Source: Diplonema papillatum
Lineage: Eukaryota; Euglenozoa; Diplonemea; Diplonemida; Diplonemidae
Length of the DNA: 64,000 nucleotides
Direction: 5' to 3'
Assembly: GCA_030068145.1 (NCBI GenBank)
Contig: JAPJBO010000846.1
Location: forward strand, 35,963 to 99,962
Part shown: piece by piece, positions 1-10,039 of the stretch
Layout of the letters: each line of letters opens with the position of its first letter
Numbering within the stretch: position 1 is the stretch's first letter
Notes under the pieces: generated by a model
The model's input: the letters and a program-made list of their open reading frames with translations, nothing else
The model's database searches: none
Told to the model about the DNA's origin: nothing
Made by a program: the position numbers and the translations under genes

Positions 1-3000
1 AGCCGGCAAGGGTCGCAAGCGGAGCCGCAGCTTGCCGACAACGCTCTCAGCCGCAGAGCCTCTCAACTGTCCGTTAGTCAAGAGGGCAGCGGGCGCAGCA
101 AACAGGCGTCCCAAGTGTCGTTGTCGTCTGACTCCGACAACAAGCGTGCGTCGGCAGTGGATGTCCACGGGGACGAAGACGAAGCTGCGAAACCCGCGAA
201 TTCTCGCAGCCGACAGTCTTCACAGGCTTCCGGCGGTAACGCGAGCCTCAACCACGAGCAGTTGCCGACGGACGTGCGGCCAAGGAGCAGGCAGGCGTCG
301 CAGGCGCTGTCGGCTGAAATCGACGAGCAGCCGCGTGACCGGCAGGACCCAACGTCAGACTCCCTGCAGCAGTCCGGAGGGCCCCGCAGCCGGCAAGCAT
401 CGCAGGCATCGAAGGCGGACTGCGACCCGCAGGAAATCGGAGCAACAGACGAACAGCAGCCAAAGAGCAGACAACCGTCGCAAGCCTCCGAACCGAAGTT
501 GAACGAAGATGGCGAGCACAGTCGCCAGGGTTCAGCGGTCGATGCAGACGCACGCAGCCGGCAAGTGTCGCAGGCATCGAAGGCGGACTGCGACCCGCAG
601 GAAATCGGAGCAACCGACGAGCAGCAGCCAAAGAGCAGACAACCGTCGCACGCCTCCGAACCGAAGTTGAACGAACATGGCGAGCGCAGTCGCCAGGGTT
701 CAGCGGTCGATGCAGACGCACGCAGCCGGCGGCCCTCGCAAGTGTCGAATACGCAGTCTGACGCACAAGAACCGACGCAAACGTCCATGCACAAGTTGGA
801 CGAGGACGTCGGCCAGGGGGGTCCGATGGACGGTTCAAACAGCAGGCAGGCTTCCCCAAAGTCGCTCCCGGGTGCCTCGCCACCGAAGCAAGACCCCTTG
901 TCTCGCCGTGCTTCCGCCCTGTCCGACAGCGTAGGGGTGGGCGCCGATGAAGCGGATCCCAGGGTCGCCAAAAAGCCACCGGACCCCCCCCCGCCCCAGC
1001 ACCCGCCGCCGGCCGCACCGGAGGCGCCTTTTCGTAAGGGGTGCAGCAGTACCGCGCCACCGGCTGCTGTCACCCCGTTGCAAAGCCGGCCCGGCGCCGC
1101 GTCCGAACCCCGCGCAGCGGGCGGGCGCGGCGCCCGGGCTGGTGTATACGGTGGCAAGACGACGAGGACGCAGGATGCGTCAAACACAAAGGACCCCCTC
1201 GGCCCAACACCCTCGCCGCTTACAAGGGCTGTACACGGCCAGCCTGCTCATCCTGAGCAGGGGCTTGCCGTCGGAAGAACCGAGGACAACAAGACAGCTG
1301 GAGAAGCGTCATCCAAGCGCTGGGATCCAGACGCAACGCCTTCACCGCTTACAAGCCGGGCAGCGCAAGGGCAGCCTCTTGATCCTGATCAGCGGCTTGC
1401 CGTAGGGAGAAACGAGAACAACAAGACACCTGGTGAAGCGCCATACGAGCGCTGGAATCATAGCGCGCCACGCAATGCCTCGGGCGTGCAGAAGACAGCG
1501 AGCGAACAGCTGGCCCGGTGTACAAGGGAACCTCCAGCCGCGGCCACGGATGATCGCCACGCCCGCGTTCACGACGCGACAAAGGAGGCAGCCGGCGGAC
1601 CCGGGCCCCCGCAAAGGCTGGAAACCCGACCGCCCGCGGATGCCGCCGGGACGCCGGGCGACGGCACGTCGCCTGCAGGGGGGGTAGCCCCGCCGGTGAA
1701 GCCGGTGCTGTGGTCGCGGAAGCGGCAGATCGCCGGGTTCGCCTTCCGCTTGATCAAAGCCGACCGGCGCCTGTCCGACCGCAGCGGCGCTGGTGGCCGG
1801 CAGGGGGCGGCGGGCCGGCGGGAAGACCCGCGCCAAGGCGGCGCCGGTGCCAGTAGTGATGGCCGGCCGCACGAGGGACACCAGGCGCCGAAGCTGCGGA
1901 GCGGGGACAGGGTCGGTAGGGATGCGGCGGACGATCGTTTCGTCCGGGAAGGAGGTACCACGCACGGTGATACAAGCAACAGAGGGACCCGAGTCACACC
2001 CACTTTCCCCTACCACGAAGGGGTGCCGCGCATTGGCCAGGACGGCAGTGCCTCAGGCGTTAAGGTAGTCGAGAGCACAACCGACGCAAGCAGCAACCGT
2101 GACAACCGAAACCAAAGACTGGAACCGCGCGTCACAAACACGATCCTCAAGTACGACCAGGAGCCGCGCGTTGGCCAGGATGGCAGTGCCTCAGGCTTTG
2201 GGGGAGCCGAGAGCACACACGACGCAAGCCGCAACCGTGACAACCGAAACCAAAGACCGGAACTGCGAGTCGCAAACACGATCCTCAACTACGACCAGGA
2301 GGACGGCAGTGCCTCAGGCTTCGAGGGAGTCGAGAGCACAAACGACGCAAGCAGCGGCCGCGTGCGCAGCCGAAGCCAAAGACTGGAACCGCGAGGCACG
2401 AACACGATCCCAATCAACTACGTCGACCAGGCCTCAGGCTTCGAGGGAGTCGACAGCACAAACGGCGCAAGCAGCGGCCGCGTGCGCAGCCGAAGCCAAA
2501 GACTGGACCCGCGAGGCACGAACACGATCCCAATCAACTACGTCGACCAGGACGGCACTGCCTCCGGCGCGGAGGGGTTCGACAGCACCGACGATTCCCT
2601 CGACGGCCGTTCGTGCGGACGAACCCGCGGACGCCTGGAACCGCGCGGCATCGACTGTTTCCCGCCCCACGACGGGGAAAACCCGTACGTCGGCCAAGCC
2701 GACGCCAGCCCGCCGGGCTTGGCCGGTGGCGGCCGGCAGGCCTCGCGAAACCGGCGGGCGGGCGTCGTGCAGAGCGGCATCATGAAGCACATCGACCTCG
2801 GAAGCACCGCCGGCGGCGCCGGCTTCCAGCGGAAGAAGTTCCACTGCGTGTCGTTCGCCGACGACGGGGGTGGCGCGCGAGGCCGGCTCCGGACCCGGGC
2901 GGTGGTCATCGCCGTCCCAGCGGCAGCGGCGGGCGCAAGCCCGCGCTCATCCTCCGGCGCGAGCGGCCGCCCGGTGCAACAGCACAAACAGTACACGTTC

Positions 3001-6000
3001 CCCTCGGCGTCGGCCGGCCCGCTGCGGGGCGCCGGGTCCGGGTTTCCTAGCGTTTTCGGCGAGAAACCGCCGCAGCTGCGCGAAAAGCAGCGGGCGACCC
3101 CTGGCCGTCCGCGGAGCTACGCCAGCTCGGACGACGGCGGCCGCGGGGACACAACGCAGACGGCACCAAGCGCATGGCGCGAGAGCCGAGTTGCGCTGGT
3201 CAGTGCAAAGACCCCAGTCCGTCTGCAGAGCTACGCCAGCTCGGATGACGACGGCCGCGGGGACGCAACGCAGACGATGCCAAGCGCACGGCGTGAGAAC
3301 CGATTCGCGCTGGTCAGTGCGTTCAGCGAAGAACCACGGCGGTATACGTCGCAGGCTGTCGCGGATGCCGCAAAGACCCCCGACCGTCTGCAAAGCTACG
3401 CAAACTCGGATGACGGGCACAGCGCCGAGGCACGATTCCGCGGGCACGCAAGGCGAGTGTTGTCGAGCCCGTGCGACGGGGGCCAGTTGGTGCCATCGAG
3501 CGAAGATTCGCGGTGGCGCACGTCGTCGGCCGTCTCAGACGACGACAACCGTAGTGCAGTGCCGCAATTCCACAAGCATGCAAAGCAGCACGTGTTGTCG
3601 AGCCCACGTCAGTTGGTGCCTTCGAGCGAAGATTCGCGATGGCGCACGTCGTCAGCCGTCACAGACGACGACGACAACCATAGTGCAGTGCCGCAATTCC
3701 GCAAGCATGCAAAGCAGCACGTGTTGTCGAGCCCACGTGACGCGGGCCAGTTTGTGCCTTCCAGCGAAGATTCGCGGTGGCGCACGTCGTCAGCCGCCAC
3801 AAACGACGACGACAACCACAGCGCAGTGCCGCAGCTCCGCGAGCCCACGAAACATCTGGCGTCGCCGACCGCGCGCGGCTATGGCCGAATTGAACCCTCC
3901 AGCTTCGTGTCCGACGACGAATCCCAGCGGCGCACCCCTCCCCCCCGCCCCGAAGCCAGCCATCCCCGGCGCGCGTTTTCGACCGCCTCCGACGAAGATC
4001 CGCGGCTGCGGTCGGGGTCACCGGCAAGACCACAGCCATGCCCCGCCGAGACCAGTCGTTCTCGAAGCTCGACGGTTGGTGCCTTCGGCGGAGAGTTGCC
4101 GCGGCGGTCGGCGCCGGCTTCGGGATGCGTCGACCCCCGGCGCGCGAGAGAGTGGCGGGAGCACCACGGCGACCGCGGCTTCGAAGGCAGTTTCGGCTTC
4201 GAGCCGCAGTGGCCGACGTCGTCTGCGGTCACCGAAGTGAACGCGCCGCTGGAGGTCTGGCCGATGGCCCCGCCAACCCCCGCTGCCGCTGCTTTGTCGT
4301 GGCGGTCCGACAGCTCGCTGCCGAGCACTCCGCTCGCTTGCCCGCACCCGCGGGCGTTCCCGCCCCAGGGTGACAGTTCGGCTTCGAGGACCGGCTCGCC
4401 CCCTGGGCGCAGCCACGGCGCTTTCGAGCGTCCGACGATCGCGGATCGAGGTGGAATCCCCGCGGGGGACGGACGAAACGAGGGCAGTCGCGATCCATCG
4501 GCCGCCTTCTTTATCGAACATCCCCCGCCAGTCGTTCCAACCACAAGCGGAACCGACGGACGAAGCGAAGGCAGTCGTGATCCATCGACTCCCTTCGAAC
4601 ATCCCCCGCCAGTCGTTCCAACCACAAGCGGAACCGACGGACGAAGCGAAGGCAGTCGTGATCCATCGACTCCCTTCGAACATCCCCCGCCAGGCCTTGA
4701 TCGCAACACAAGCGGAGCTGACGGACACAATGAAGACAGTCGTGATTTACCGACCGCCTTGATACACACCCCGCCAGTCGTTCTAACCACCACTAGTGGC
4801 GGACGAAACGAAGGTAGCCGCGATCCATCGACCCCCTCCGCACACCGCAGCGCCGGCGCGGTCCCCGCGGCGGTAAGGAAAGCAGGAAGCGGCGAGCCTC
4901 CCCCCCGCCCGCCGCCCCCCCCACCCCAGCCCTCCGCCGGCAGCCCCTCCGGGCGGCGCTCCGATTCGAGCTCGTCGGAGGCCAGCAGCAGCGGCTGCTC
5001 TTTGCCCGGCGCCGGCGGCGGCGGCTACCGGGGGGAGCGGTTGCCGTACGCGTCGCCCGCGAGCGGCGCGACCGCGGAGACGGCGGCGGTGCCGTCGGAG
5101 GCGGGCCGGCGGCGGCTGCCGTCGCCTTTGCCGCCGCCGGTGCTGCCGCTCGGCGGCGGGGGTGAGCCTCCCTCCAGGCGTGCGGCGGGGAGAAGCACGC
5201 CGCAGCCACCCGATTCAACCGCGTCGACGCCGCCCCACGGGGTCGCGGCATCCGGCGTCGACCCGGATTACAGACTCACCCCGTCTCGTCTCTTCACCGG
5301 GGACGAGGAGGCGCAGCTGTTCCCGGCTGCTGGCGGAGGCACCTCGACGCTGCCCGGCGTCAATCCGGAGTGCAGACATGCTCCGTCCCGTCTCTTCACC
5401 GGGGGGGACGAGGGGGCAGAGCCGTTCCGGGGAAGCGGCACGCCGCAGCCGCCAGATTCGGCCGCAGCGACGCCGCCGCACGAAGCGGCGCCGTGCAACC
5501 CGCAGTTCGGGCACGTTCCCGGCTGTCGCTGCGGCGCCGGGGAAAAAGCGGAGCCCGTCTCCCCAACCGCAGGCCGAAGCCAGCACGGCGCGGCGCAACC
5601 CGCGGCACCCGAGGCGGGCCTCTTTCGCGGCGCCGACGACAGCGGCCGACCCGCGAGGCAACGGTCCGCCGGCGGCGAAGCGGCAGCGAGGCCCCGTCGG
5701 GAGTCGCGCGACGCGTCTTGCGACAACCCCGGGCTGCCGCGGGAGCGCCGGCGTGCGGGCTCAGCGGCGACTGCCCGGTCCGACGGGGACAAGAGAGTCA
5801 CGCGCCCTGATTTGGCGCGGAGCCGTCGCTCTCGAAGCGGCGGCGGCGCCGCGGAGCGGAAGGACGTCGGCGTCGGCACCGACCCCCGCTCGCCTCTCGC
5901 CCGCCGCGGGCGGCGCTCGCAGTCACCAGGGCTCGGCCTCGCGTCGCTGTCGCAGTTGTGCAGCGGGGATCGGACGCCAAACCAGGAGCAGGGCAGCGTG

Positions 6001-9000
6001 GTGCCCAGCGATGCAGGGGGAGGGGGTGGTTGCGGGCGGCCGCTCGAGAGCCAAACCGCGACGACGCCCCGCGGCAGCAGCGGGAACGCGTGCGACGACT
6101 ACCAGCTGCTCCTGCGCGAGGTCGGGAAGAACATCAAATCGGTCCTCTGCGTCCGCTCCCCGCCCGAAGCCGGCGGTCTCGACGGCCACCGGATGACCCC
6201 TTGGAGCGCGGGACCCCGCAGCTTTTCTCCCCCCCCCGACGAACAACCCGCCGCCCCCGGTCCACAGGGGCCCCCCGAGAAGAACGAGCGCAGCGGACGG
6301 GCATCGAAAGTAGAGCAGCGCGCGAGCACAGCGGTGGGTGAACCTGGGGAGAAGGAGGGAGGCGTGGGGGACGCGGGGGGTAGGCACGCGTCAACCCCTC
6401 GGTTCACGTGTTCGCCTGCCGCCGCCGGGGCGTCGGAAGCAGACCCTCGGAGCATGGGTATCGGCGGCGTTCCGGCGGGAAGCCAGCCCCGCGGCAAGGT
6501 GAAGGCGCCCCTGGTGGAGGACAGGGTGAGCATCACCCGAGACAGCGGCGCTCCGGCTGCGCCCCGACGCGGGGCCGGCCCGGCGGCGCTACAGCCACGG
6601 GAAACAACTCCGGCAGCGCCCGGCGCAGCCGAGCTCCGAAACACGGAACGCGACGTCCGCACCGCCGCGGACGCCGGCGATCCCGCGGCATCGCCTCCGG
6701 AACACACACCCCCCGCAGCGGCCCGCCCCGCACCGCAACGCGCGGCGCCCGCCCGCACTGCGGAAGATGGCAACCCCGTGGCGTCGGCTGCTGCTGGGGA
6801 AACTCCAGAAGCGCTTGGAAGGCCGCGGGGGGGGGCCTGGGCTGCCAAGGAAGGGGGCAGCACCGAGTCGGCGGCGGAGCCGCGAAGCTCAGGGTCTGCC
6901 CGGGGGGCGGGTGGGGACGCGAAGGATGGGGATGAGACCGGGTTGTCTGGGAGCGTGAGCACGAGCCACACGCTGGGCCCGCAGCACGGGTTCCAGGCGA
7001 CGGTTCGGCACTTCGACTGGGACCCTGAAACGCACGAAACGTGGGGCGCCGAGCCGGCGGAGAGCCCGAGTGCAACGCAGAGCGGCGGAACGACTGCGTG
7101 GCAACCGGGAAGCCCGCCTGTTGGCGGCGGTCTTGCAGGTTCTGATAACGTTCGGGCGCACCCGTTGCACACTTCTCAGAGCCGCGAACTACCGCGAAAG
7201 GACGACTGGGGGCAGTTGAAGACAACGCAGAGCGGCGGAACGACCACTTGGCAACCGGGAAGCCCGGCTGTGGGCGGGGGTCTTGCAGGTTCCGAGAACG
7301 CACGGGGGGATCTCTCGCTGCAGCTGAAGGCAACGCAGAGCGGCGGCACGCCAACCGGGCCCCCGGGAAGCCCGCCTGTCGGTCGCGGCCTTTCGCACGC
7401 CCCGCCGTTCGAAGTCGGCGAGAAAGTGGTCGCGACGGGGTTCCGGAAGAACCTGAGCATGAACGGCTCGCCCGGCACCGTCATCGGCTACCAGGAGGCG
7501 CCGGCCCCGGCGAAGCCCGGGCGCCCGTCCGAAGTGCTGGTGCAGGTCGAGTTTACCATCGGGTCCGTCGCGGTGCGCGCCGCGCAGCTGCGCCGCCCGG
7601 AGCGGCAGGGCAGCTTCCGGGCGCAAAACCAGGCCCGGCAGCTTGAGCTGCCGCCCGAGGCGTTCGCGCCGAAGCGCCGGTCGGCTTCCGTGCCCCCCGG
7701 CGGCGACGGTGCGCCGGCGGCGGCCGCGATCCGAGACGCAACCGGGGTTAAAACGACCGAACACGCGAGACCCGCCGCCTCGGCGGAGGACGAGGAGCAG
7801 GGGGACCGGTGGAACCGTCAAGGCGCCAATCTCCCCGAAAAATCGCGATCTGACGGCGGCGCGGCGGCAGCCGCGATCCGAGACGCAACCGGGGTTAAAA
7901 CGACCGAACACGCGAGACCCGCCGCCTCGGCGGAGGAGGAGGAGCAGGGGGACGGGCGGAACCGTCAAAGCGCGAATCTCCCCGAAAAATCGCGATCTGA
8001 CGGCGGCGCGGCGGCAGCCGCGATCCGAGACCCCTTCGGGATGCAAACGCACCCTAATAAAGCGAGATCTGCCTCCTCGGGGGAGGAGAAGGAGGACGTC
8101 CAGCGGGACCGCCAGCGCCCGAACTTCCCCGAAAAATCGGGATCCGACTGGTCCGCAGCCTCCCCAAGGCAGGTGCGAGATCCCTCCGAAAAAGCGGGAG
8201 GCGTCTTCGAGGAAGAAAGGGCCGGCCGGTCCAACCGGAGTACTCTCCCAAAAGCGGTATACGACCCTCCCGGGCAACCGCGTCACCGGGGCACCCCTGA
8301 AGAAGCGGAACACAACCCTCGCGACCGCAGTTCCCCCGAAAACGCGGAATCCAGCCCTCCCGACCGAAGTTTCCCCGAAACAGCGGGAGGCGACGCCGCC
8401 CGCCCGCGCAGCCGGAACACCCCCGAAAAAACGGAAAACCACCTTCCCGACCGAAGTTCCCCCGGAGAAGCGGAACACAACCCTCGCGACCGCAGTTCCC
8501 CCGAAGAAGCGGCACACAACCTTCCCGACCGAAGGTCCCCCGAAAAAGCGGGAAGTGGCGCCGCCCGCCCGCGCAGCCGGAACACCCCCGAAAACGCGGG
8601 ACGCGACGCCTTCGAGCAAGGACCGTCCGCGATGCGCCGCCGCGGGCTCGCCCCCGAAACAGAGCCGGGAGACGCAGAGGCGCGTCAGCTGCCGCCGAGT
8701 GCGAGCCGGCTCTGGGGGAAGATGCGCGGCGTCGTGGTGTCTGGGGAAGGGGAGGCAGGCCAGCCGAGCGTGCTGGTGACTGGGGAAGGCGGTCGGCTGG
8801 CGGGGGTCGCGCGGAGCGCTCTCGACGCGCAACGGGCCGCGAAGTCCGATGACCCATCCATCGGGGCTGCGTTGCGGTCGTGGCAGTCGGAGCAGGGCAC
8901 GGCGACGGCTTCGCACCCGAAGCCGTCGCGAACTCCGTCGCCGGCGCCGCTGAACCCGCACGCTGCCTCCAGGGTCAGCCCGCACTTCGCTGGCGACGCT

Positions 9001-9279
9001 TCCCCCGACGAGCTCTCCGCGACGTACAGGATGCACTTCCACATCGAGACCGTCCAGCAGCCGGTCCACCCGCCGTGGATGCTTGCGACCCGGCAGCAGG
9101 TGTCGATGAACCTCAGCCGGCTCAGATCGACCATTAGATCCGTCGCGGGCGGCATCGCCGTCCTGCAGCTCCGCGACGGCTTCGTGCAAGGCAAAGGCAT
9201 GTACTACACCATCCACGACACCGCCGAAGCCGAGTCCATGGCACTCGACGTCACCCATCGCATCGTGTGCAAGGTATAA
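1..9279 (+). CDS. Giant low-complexity repeat protein, C-terminal 3092 residues (5' end outside window)
   Basis: One frame stays open from base 1 to the TAA at 9277-9279, so the N-terminus lies to the left; no start can be chosen. The product is rich in Ser, Arg, Pro, Gly, Asp and Glu and is almost wholly disordered in appearance, built of successive blocks of different tandem repeats (SRQxSQxS at the left edge, then others listed separately). Only two stretches look folded: residues about 2468-2535 (VGEKVVATGFRK...NGSPGTVIGY...VLVQVEF), an SH3/KOW-like segment related to one in the FYVE protein at 12137, and the last ~100 residues (TYRMHFHIETVQQP...VTHRIVCKV), which I do not recognise. Repeat periods are multiples of three and stay in frame, which argues for a real protein. 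The stop lies inside AAG|GTATAA, a possible splice donor, so more C-terminal sequence cannot be excluded. Function unknown; scaffold or structural roles would be guesses. Confidence 0.75.
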   Translation, partial: SRQGSQAEPQLADNALSRRASQLSVSQEGSGRSKQASQVSLSSDSDNKRASAVDVHGDEDEAAKPANSRSRQSSQASGGNASLNHEQLPTDVRPRSRQASQALSAEIDEQPRDRQDPTSDSLQQSGGPRSRQASQASKADCDPQEIGATDEQQPKSRQPSQASEPKLNEDGEHSRQGSAVDADARSRQVSQASKADCDPQEIGATDEQQPKSRQPSHASEPKLNEHGERSRQGSAVDADARSRRPSQVSNTQSDAQEPTQTSMHKLDEDVGQGGPMDGSNSRQASPKSLPGASPPKQDPLSRRASALSDSVGVGADEADPRVAKKPPDPPPPQHPPPAAPEAPFRKGCSSTAPPAAVTPLQSRPGAASEPRAAGGRGARAGVYGGKTTRTQDASNTKDPLGPTPSPLTRAVHGQPAHPEQGLAVGRTEDNKTAGEASSKRWDPDATPSPLTSRAAQGQPLDPDQRLAVGRNENNKTPGEAPYERWNHSAPRNASGVQKTASEQLARCTREPPAAATDDRHARVHDATKEAAGGPGPPQRLETRPPADAAGTPGDGTSPAGGVAPPVKPVLWSRKRQIAGFAFRLIKADRRLSDRSGAGGRQGAAGRREDPRQGGAGASSDGRPHEGHQAPKLRSGDRVGRDAADDRFVREGGTTHGDTSNRGTRVTPTFPYHEGVPRIGQDGSASGVKVVESTTDASSNRDNRNQRLEPRVTNTILKYDQEPRVGQDGSASGFGGAESTHDASRNRDNRNQRPELRVANTILNYDQEDGSASGFEGVESTNDASSGRVRSRSQRLEPRGTNTIPINYVDQASGFEGVDSTNGASSGRVRSRSQRLDPRGTNTIPINYVDQDGTASGAEGFDSTDDSLDGRSCGRTRGRLEPRGIDCFPPHDGENPYVGQADASPPGLAGGGRQASRNRRAGVVQSGIMKHIDLGSTAGGAGFQRKKFHCVSFADDGGGARGRLRTRAVVIAVPAAAAGASPRSSSGASGRPVQQHKQYTFPSASAGPLRGAGSGFPSVFGEKPPQLREKQRATPGRPRSYASSDDGGRGDTTQTAPSAWRESRVALVSAKTPVRLQSYASSDDDGRGDATQTMPSARRENRFALVSAFSEEPRRYTSQAVADAAKTPDRLQSYANSDDGHSAEARFRGHARRVLSSPCDGGQLVPSSEDSRWRTSSAVSDDDNRSAVPQFHKHAKQHVLSSPRQLVPSSEDSRWRTSSAVTDDDDNHSAVPQFRKHAKQHVLSSPRDAGQFVPSSEDSRWRTSSAATNDDDNHSAVPQLREPTKHLASPTARGYGRIEPSSFVSDDESQRRTPPPRPEASHPRRAFSTASDEDPRLRSGSPARPQPCPAETSRSRSSTVGAFGGELPRRSAPASGCVDPRRAREWREHHGDRGFEGSFGFEPQWPTSSAVTEVNAPLEVWPMAPPTPAAAALSWRSDSSLPSTPLACPHPRAFPPQGDSSASRTGSPPGRSHGAFERPTIADRGGIPAGDGRNEGSRDPSAAFFIEHPPPVVPTTSGTDGRSEGSRDPSTPFEHPPPVVPTTSGTDGRSEGSRDPSTPFEHPPPGLDRNTSGADGHNEDSRDLPTALIHTPPVVLTTTSGGRNEGSRDPSTPSAHRSAGAVPAAVRKAGSGEPPPRPPPPPPQPSAGSPSGRRSDSSSSEASSSGCSLPGAGGGGYRGERLPYASPASGATAETAAVPSEAGRRRLPSPLPPPVLPLGGGGEPPSRRAAGRSTPQPPDSTASTPPHGVAASGVDPDYRLTPSRLFTGDEEAQLFPAAGGGTSTLPGVNPECRHAPSRLFTGGDEGAEPFRGSGTPQPPDSAAATPPHEAAPCNPQFGHVPGCRCGAGEKAEPVSPTAGRSQHGAAQPAAPEAGLFRGADDSGRPARQRSAGGEAAARPRRESRDASCDNPGLPRERRRAGSAATARSDGDKRVTRPDLARSRRSRSGGGAAERKDVGVGTDPRSPLARRGRRSQSPGLGLASLSQLCSGDRTPNQEQGSVVPSDAGGGGGCGRPLESQTATTPRGSSGNACDDYQLLLREVGKNIKSVLCVRSPPEAGGLDGHRMTPWSAGPRSFSPPPDEQPAAPGPQGPPEKNERSGRASKVEQRASTAVGEPGEKEGGVGDAGGRHASTPRFTCSPAAAGASEADPRSMGIGGVPAGSQPRGKVKAPLVEDRVSITRDSGAPAAPRRGAGPAALQPRETTPAAPGAAELRNTERDVRTAADAGDPAASPPEHTPPAAARPAPQRAAPARTAEDGNPVASAAAGETPEALGRPRGGAWAAKEGGSTESAAEPRSSGSARGAGGDAKDGDETGLSGSVSTSHTLGPQHGFQATVRHFDWDPETHETWGAEPAESPSATQSGGTTAWQPGSPPVGGGLAGSDNVRAHPLHTSQSRELPRKDDWGQLKTTQSGGTTTWQPGSPAVGGGLAGSENARGDLSLQLKATQSGGTPTGPPGSPPVGRGLSHAPPFEVGEKVVATGFRKNLSMNGSPGTVIGYQEAPAPAKPGRPSEVLVQVEFTIGSVAVRAAQLRRPERQGSFRAQNQARQLELPPEAFAPKRRSASVPPGGDGAPAAAAIRDATGVKTTEHARPAASAEDEEQGDRWNRQGANLPEKSRSDGGAAAAAIRDATGVKTTEHARPAASAEEEEQGDGRNRQSANLPEKSRSDGGAAAAAIRDPFGMQTHPNKARSASSGEEKEDVQRDRQRPNFPEKSGSDWSAASPRQVRDPSEKAGGVFEEERAGRSNRSTLPKAVYDPPGQPRHRGTPEEAEHNPRDRSSPENAESSPPDRSFPETAGGDAARPRSRNTPEKTENHLPDRSSPGEAEHNPRDRSSPEEAAHNLPDRRSPEKAGSGAARPRSRNTPENAGRDAFEQGPSAMRRRGLAPETEPGDAEARQLPPSASRLWGKMRGVVVSGEGEAGQPSVLVTGEGGRLAGVARSALDAQRAAKSDDPSIGAALRSWQSEQGTATASHPKPSRTPSPAPLNPHAASRVSPHFAGDASPDELSATYRMHFHIETVQQPVHPPWMLATRQQVSMNLSRLRSTIRSVAGGIAVLQLRDGFVQGKGMYYTIHDTAEAESMALDVTHRIVCKV
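406..741 (+). repeat. In-frame 168-bp (56-codon) tandem duplication in the giant gene
   Basis: Two nearly identical 168-bp units start at GCATCGAAGGCG (406 and 574). Each encodes KADCDPQEIGATDEQQPKSR, then a SRQ-type Ser/Arg segment. The period is divisible by three, so the frame is kept. Confidence 0.85.
2038..2570 (+). repeat. Block of ~40-codon tandem repeats in the giant gene
   Basis: About five imperfect copies of a unit containing DGSASGFxGxESTxDAS followed by NRDNRNQR or RVRSRSQR and a TNTIxxxYDQ-type end. Adjacent copies differ by whole codons, so indels were kept in frame. Confidence 0.75.
3478..3850 (+). repeat. Three tandem repeats with SEDSRWRTSSAV core
   Basis: Three copies (starting about 3490, 3613 and 3757) encode SEDSRWRTSSAV, an Asp-rich run, then HSAVPQF, KHAKQHVLSSPR and a QLVPS/QFVPS end. 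Confidence 0.75.
4470..4850 (+). repeat. Tandem repeats with GRSEGSRDPSTPFEHPPP core
   Basis: Four to five units. The two central ones (about 4555-4690) are almost identical at the DNA level, which suggests recent duplication; the outer ones are diverged. Confidence 0.75.
7072..7390 (+). repeat. Three tandem repeats with TQSGGT...PGSPPVGGGL core
   Basis: Three imperfect copies at about 7075, 7222 and 7330 encode ATQSGGTT, WQPGSP and VGGGLAGS. They lie just before the SH3/KOW-like segment. Confidence 0.7.
7723..8110 (+). repeat. Three 147-bp (49-codon) tandem repeats
   Basis: Units start at GCCGCGATCCGAGAC at 7723, 7870 and 8017, exactly 147 bp apart. They encode AAIRDATGVKTTEHARPAAS, a Glu-rich run, and LPEKSRSD. 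The third copy is more diverged. Confidence 0.85.
8281..8610 (+). repeat. Array of short Pro/Glu/Asp/Arg repeats
   Basis: Irregular repeats of a 14-19-codon unit such as RSSPEEAEHNPRD and AARPRSRNTPE. The same block looks like an ORF on the opposite strand because of its base composition. Confidence 0.65.
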
Positions 9280-9610
9280 TTCTTCAACCACTTAAGGACG
9301 GAGGGGGGCCCTGGGGGGGGGCAGGGTTAATTTGGGGAAACGGGGGGCTCCATGGCAAACCTCAGGTATCCGTTGAGAGCTCGGAGCTGGACTTCTGCCC
9401 GACGAAGGACGCATTTCAAAGATTTGTGTCAGATCTTTCCAATAACGCAAACGGCGACCACTTTCGACACCATTCTTAGGCCTCCCACCCGCGAACTTGA
9501 CACCCGCGACCTTTCTTGAATTAAGTCCACTATAGTGGTAGTTCGTCCGGAAGGGGTTAATAAGAAGTGCCATTTACAGTTTACTGAGGCGCATGGCTAG
9601 ATGAGCACGA

Positions 9611-9645
9611 CCACCCCGAATCGACACCAGGATAATTCGGGGTGG
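9611..9645. other. Perfect 11-bp inverted repeat (hairpin)
   Basis: CCACCCCGAAT (9611-9621) and ATTCGGGGTGG (9635-9645) are exact reverse complements separated by 13 bases, 330 bp after the giant gene's stop. It could be a 3' processing signal or a transposon remnant; there is no direct evidence for either. Confidence 0.6.
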
Positions 9646-9654
9646 AGCGGCCGC

Positions 9655-9750
9655 ATAAACGATGTCACGGAAGAAGCCGGCAGCCGCTGCTTAACGGCAG
9701 TGCATGCGCTTAACGGCTTTTATCACGTGGGCGGTCCGAGATGACCCCCC
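9655..9750 (+). repeat. Dispersed repeat family C, short copy
   Basis: Contains GCCGGCAGCCGCTGCTTAAC, a GTGCATGC piece and CACGTGGGCGGTC. Related copies occur at about 21460, 21760, 49110 and 59730. Confidence 0.6.
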
Positions 9751-9789
9751 CAGATATCACCACTGTTGTATCTTTAACCATACCACAAC

Positions 9790-9930
9790 TCTCTTTGCAC
9801 GTGATGTGTCATGCTTTCGTCTCTTCAGCTCGTCTTGATCGTCGCGTTCAGGCGCGCGCTTGTAGCCTTGTAGAACGTAATCGAGTTAGTACTTCGGGTT
9901 AGAATGCAAATAATCTGTGGCGATAATTTC
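9790..9930 (-). repeat. Dispersed repeat family D, inverted copy
   Basis: On the minus strand it reads GACACATCACGTGCGAAG-type sequence and, at its other end, ATTATCGCCACAGATTATTTG. This matches plus-strand copies at 22845-22930 and 44825-44950. Confidence 0.6.
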
Positions 9931-10016
9931 CGGCGTCGCGGTCATCTCTCTGCAGTGCGAAGAGAAGTGAGGAGACCGGAAACTCCCCGGAGAGATGGTC
10001 CCTGCACTCTAACTCG

Positions 10017-10039
10017 TCTCTCTCTCTCTCTCTCTCTCT
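10017..10039. repeat. (TC)n microsatellite
   Basis: Uninterrupted TC dinucleotides followed at once by a second partial copy of family D (10040-10110), about 244 bp from the first. Confidence 0.9.

Noticed and set aside
7189..9291. 700-codon open frame on the minus strand opposite the giant gene (also 369 codons at 78-1187)
   Set aside because: Mirrors the repeats of the plus-strand gene; GC-rich sequence with few stops gives long antisense frames. The plus frame is longer and carries the folded segments.
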